Source: Aquimarina intermedia (lineage in GTDB: Bacteria; Bacteroidota; Bacteroidia; Flavobacteriales; Flavobacteriaceae). Taken from it: a stretch of 64,000 nucleotides of DNA. A program made the position numbers and the translations under genes. Below, piece by piece: positions 63,356-64,000 of this stretch. The DNA lies in NCBI RefSeq assembly GCF_008124785.1, contig NZ_VNHU01000004.1:124001-188000 (forward strand). The letters are read 5' to 3'. Position 1 is the stretch's first letter. Every line of letters begins with the position of its first letter. The notes under the pieces are model-generated. The model saw nothing but the letters and a program-made list of their open reading frames with translations. It did no database searches and had not been told where the DNA came from.

Positions 63356-64000
63356 TTAGTTTTTACCAAAAAACTGATCTAAGAAAATACCAAAAGTAAT
63401 AACTGTAATGAGCAGATCATTTTCGTAAGGTGCATTAATTGTAAAACCCTTTTCACTATATTTCTTTTTGAGTGACTCGATGGTATCAGGGTCAAAATAA
63501 CCTTGTTTTTTGATAAGGTCATAGGATAATAAATCCTGAATATATTCAATCTTTTGTTGTAATAAATAAGGGCTTCCAGGGGCTATAAAATGAAATTTTT
63601 CTCGTTCTAATATTTTTCGTGGCACACAGGTTTCACCTATCTTTTTCAAAATATATTTTTCAGTAAAACCATTCAATTTCAAATCAGGAGGAATAGTTGT
63701 AGAATATTCTATAATATCTTTATCTAAGAATGGATATCGCACCTCTACTGAGTTAGCCATTCCCATTCTATCTCCGTGGTCTGAAACCAAGTGATCTACC
63801 AAGCGAATTTTATAATCTATGTACGCACGCTTATGAATAACATGCCTATTTTCTATACGTTCCTTTTTTATAAGTGGATGGTTAAGACAGTTAATGTCAT
63901 TAAAAACATCTTTAATTGCAGAGGAATATAGTCCCATTTTAACCTTATTATAAGCCGTATAATTTCTTTCGTAAAAAAAAGAAGCATCACCCCATAATTT
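63356..64000 (-). CDS. asnB: Asparagine synthetase (AsnB-like), C-terminal part; start outside window
   Basis: 215 codons reach the window edge without a stop. This is the C-terminal end of the AsnB synthetase domain: HLVSDHGDRMGMANSVEVRYP then FLDKDIIEYSTTIP, and the ILKKIGETCVPRKILEREKF block are diagnostic. The glutaminase half lies beyond 64000. It ends 86 bp before NRPS1 and has the same orientation, so it is probably part of the cluster. It could supply Asn, or, with the racemase, D-Asn for the peptide. Related proteins can also form amide or lactam bonds in natural product pathways, so the exact role is open. Confidence 0.9.
   Translation of the reverse strand, partial: KLWGDASFFYERNYTAYNKVKMGLYSSAIKDVFNDINCLNHPLIKKERIENRHVIHKRAYIDYKIRLVDHLVSDHGDRMGMANSVEVRYPFLDKDIIEYSTTIPPDLKLNGFTEKYILKKIGETCVPRKILEREKFHFIAPGSPYLLQQKIEYIQDLLSYDLIKKQGYFDPDTIESLKKKYSEKGFTINAPYENDLLITVITFGIFLDQFFGKN

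Noticed and set aside
22781-64000. Siderophore cluster
   Set aside because: Despite ornithine and Pvd-like parts, I see no ornithine N-hydroxylase, salicylate or catechol genes, or TonB-dependent receptor in the window.
1-64000. CRISPR arrays, tRNA or rRNA genes
   Set aside because: No regularly spaced direct repeats and no cloverleaf or rRNA-like sequence noticed on reading both strands.

Overview
The window looks like a chromosome piece from a flavobacterium-like member of the Bacteroidota. It is AT-rich, its proteins have Lys/Ile/Asn-rich composition, ribosome binding sites are weak, and it combines a moaC-moaB fusion, TauE, a two-cysteine SQR and Bacteroidota-style NRPSs. Most genes lie on the minus strand, so transcription runs from high to low coordinates.

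Region 1 (1-15.4 kb) is a sulfide and sulfite oxidation island together with the genes for its cofactor. SQR (10.0-11.3 kb) would oxidise sulfide to persulfide. A metallo-beta-lactamase/rhodanese persulfide dioxygenase (13.6-15.1 kb) would make sulfite, a TauE-type carrier could export it, and a Tat-exported molybdenum sulfite dehydrogenase with its cytochrome c (8.2-9.9 kb) would make sulfate. The molybdenum cofactor genes moaA (cut by the window edge), moaCB, moaE, moeB-rhodanese, moaD and moeA are adjacent. A repeated palindrome, GTAAC-N4-GTTAC, lies about 53-60 bp upstream of the three main oxidation genes, which suggests one Crp/Fnr-type regulon whose regulator is not in the window.

Region 2 (12.6-16.5 kb) contains gene debris: a small frameshifted gene, a broken HD-domain phosphohydrolase and a decayed transposase.

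Region 3 (16.5-22.8 kb) is a three-part exporter set (membrane fusion protein, ABC ATPase, TolC-like channel; no permease gene seen) divergent from a sigma-54 response regulator and its histidine kinase.

Region 4 (22.8-64.0 kb, reaching the right edge) is a large nonribosomal peptide gene cluster, probably one long minus-strand transcription unit. In transcription order it has asparagine synthetase (partial), NRPS1 (A-T-C), a glycosyltransferase broken by stop codons, a desaturase, NRPS2 (partial C-A-T-C-A-T-C-A-T), NRPS3 (dock-C-A-T-C-A-T-C-A-T), a stand-alone docking-thioesterase protein, NRPS4 (dock-C-A-T-TE), a serine peptidase fused to a PvdE-like ABC exporter, a second serine hydrolase, a TauD-like oxygenase plus the wreck of another, an Asp/Glu racemase, an Ntn-type acylase lipoprotein, a type II thioesterase and a phosphopantetheinyl transferase. 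If collinear, eight visible modules would give roughly X-(Thr-like)-Thr-Ser-(Gly-like)-X-Orn-Lys, a cationic peptide. I derived these calls by eye from the adenylation pockets; Thr, Ser and Orn are the firmest.

The most interesting points are: (a) the docking-thioesterase protein, evidently an NRPS4 duplicate that lost its C-A-T core, which could compete with NRPS4 for the end of NRPS3 and release a shorter peptide; (b) a condensation domain in NRPS3 whose HHxxxDG motif has become HEIVSDS; (c) a peptidase-ABC fusion of the ZmaM type next to an asparagine synthetase, a racemase and an acylase, which suggests a prodrug (N-acyl-D-Asn-like) maturation route.
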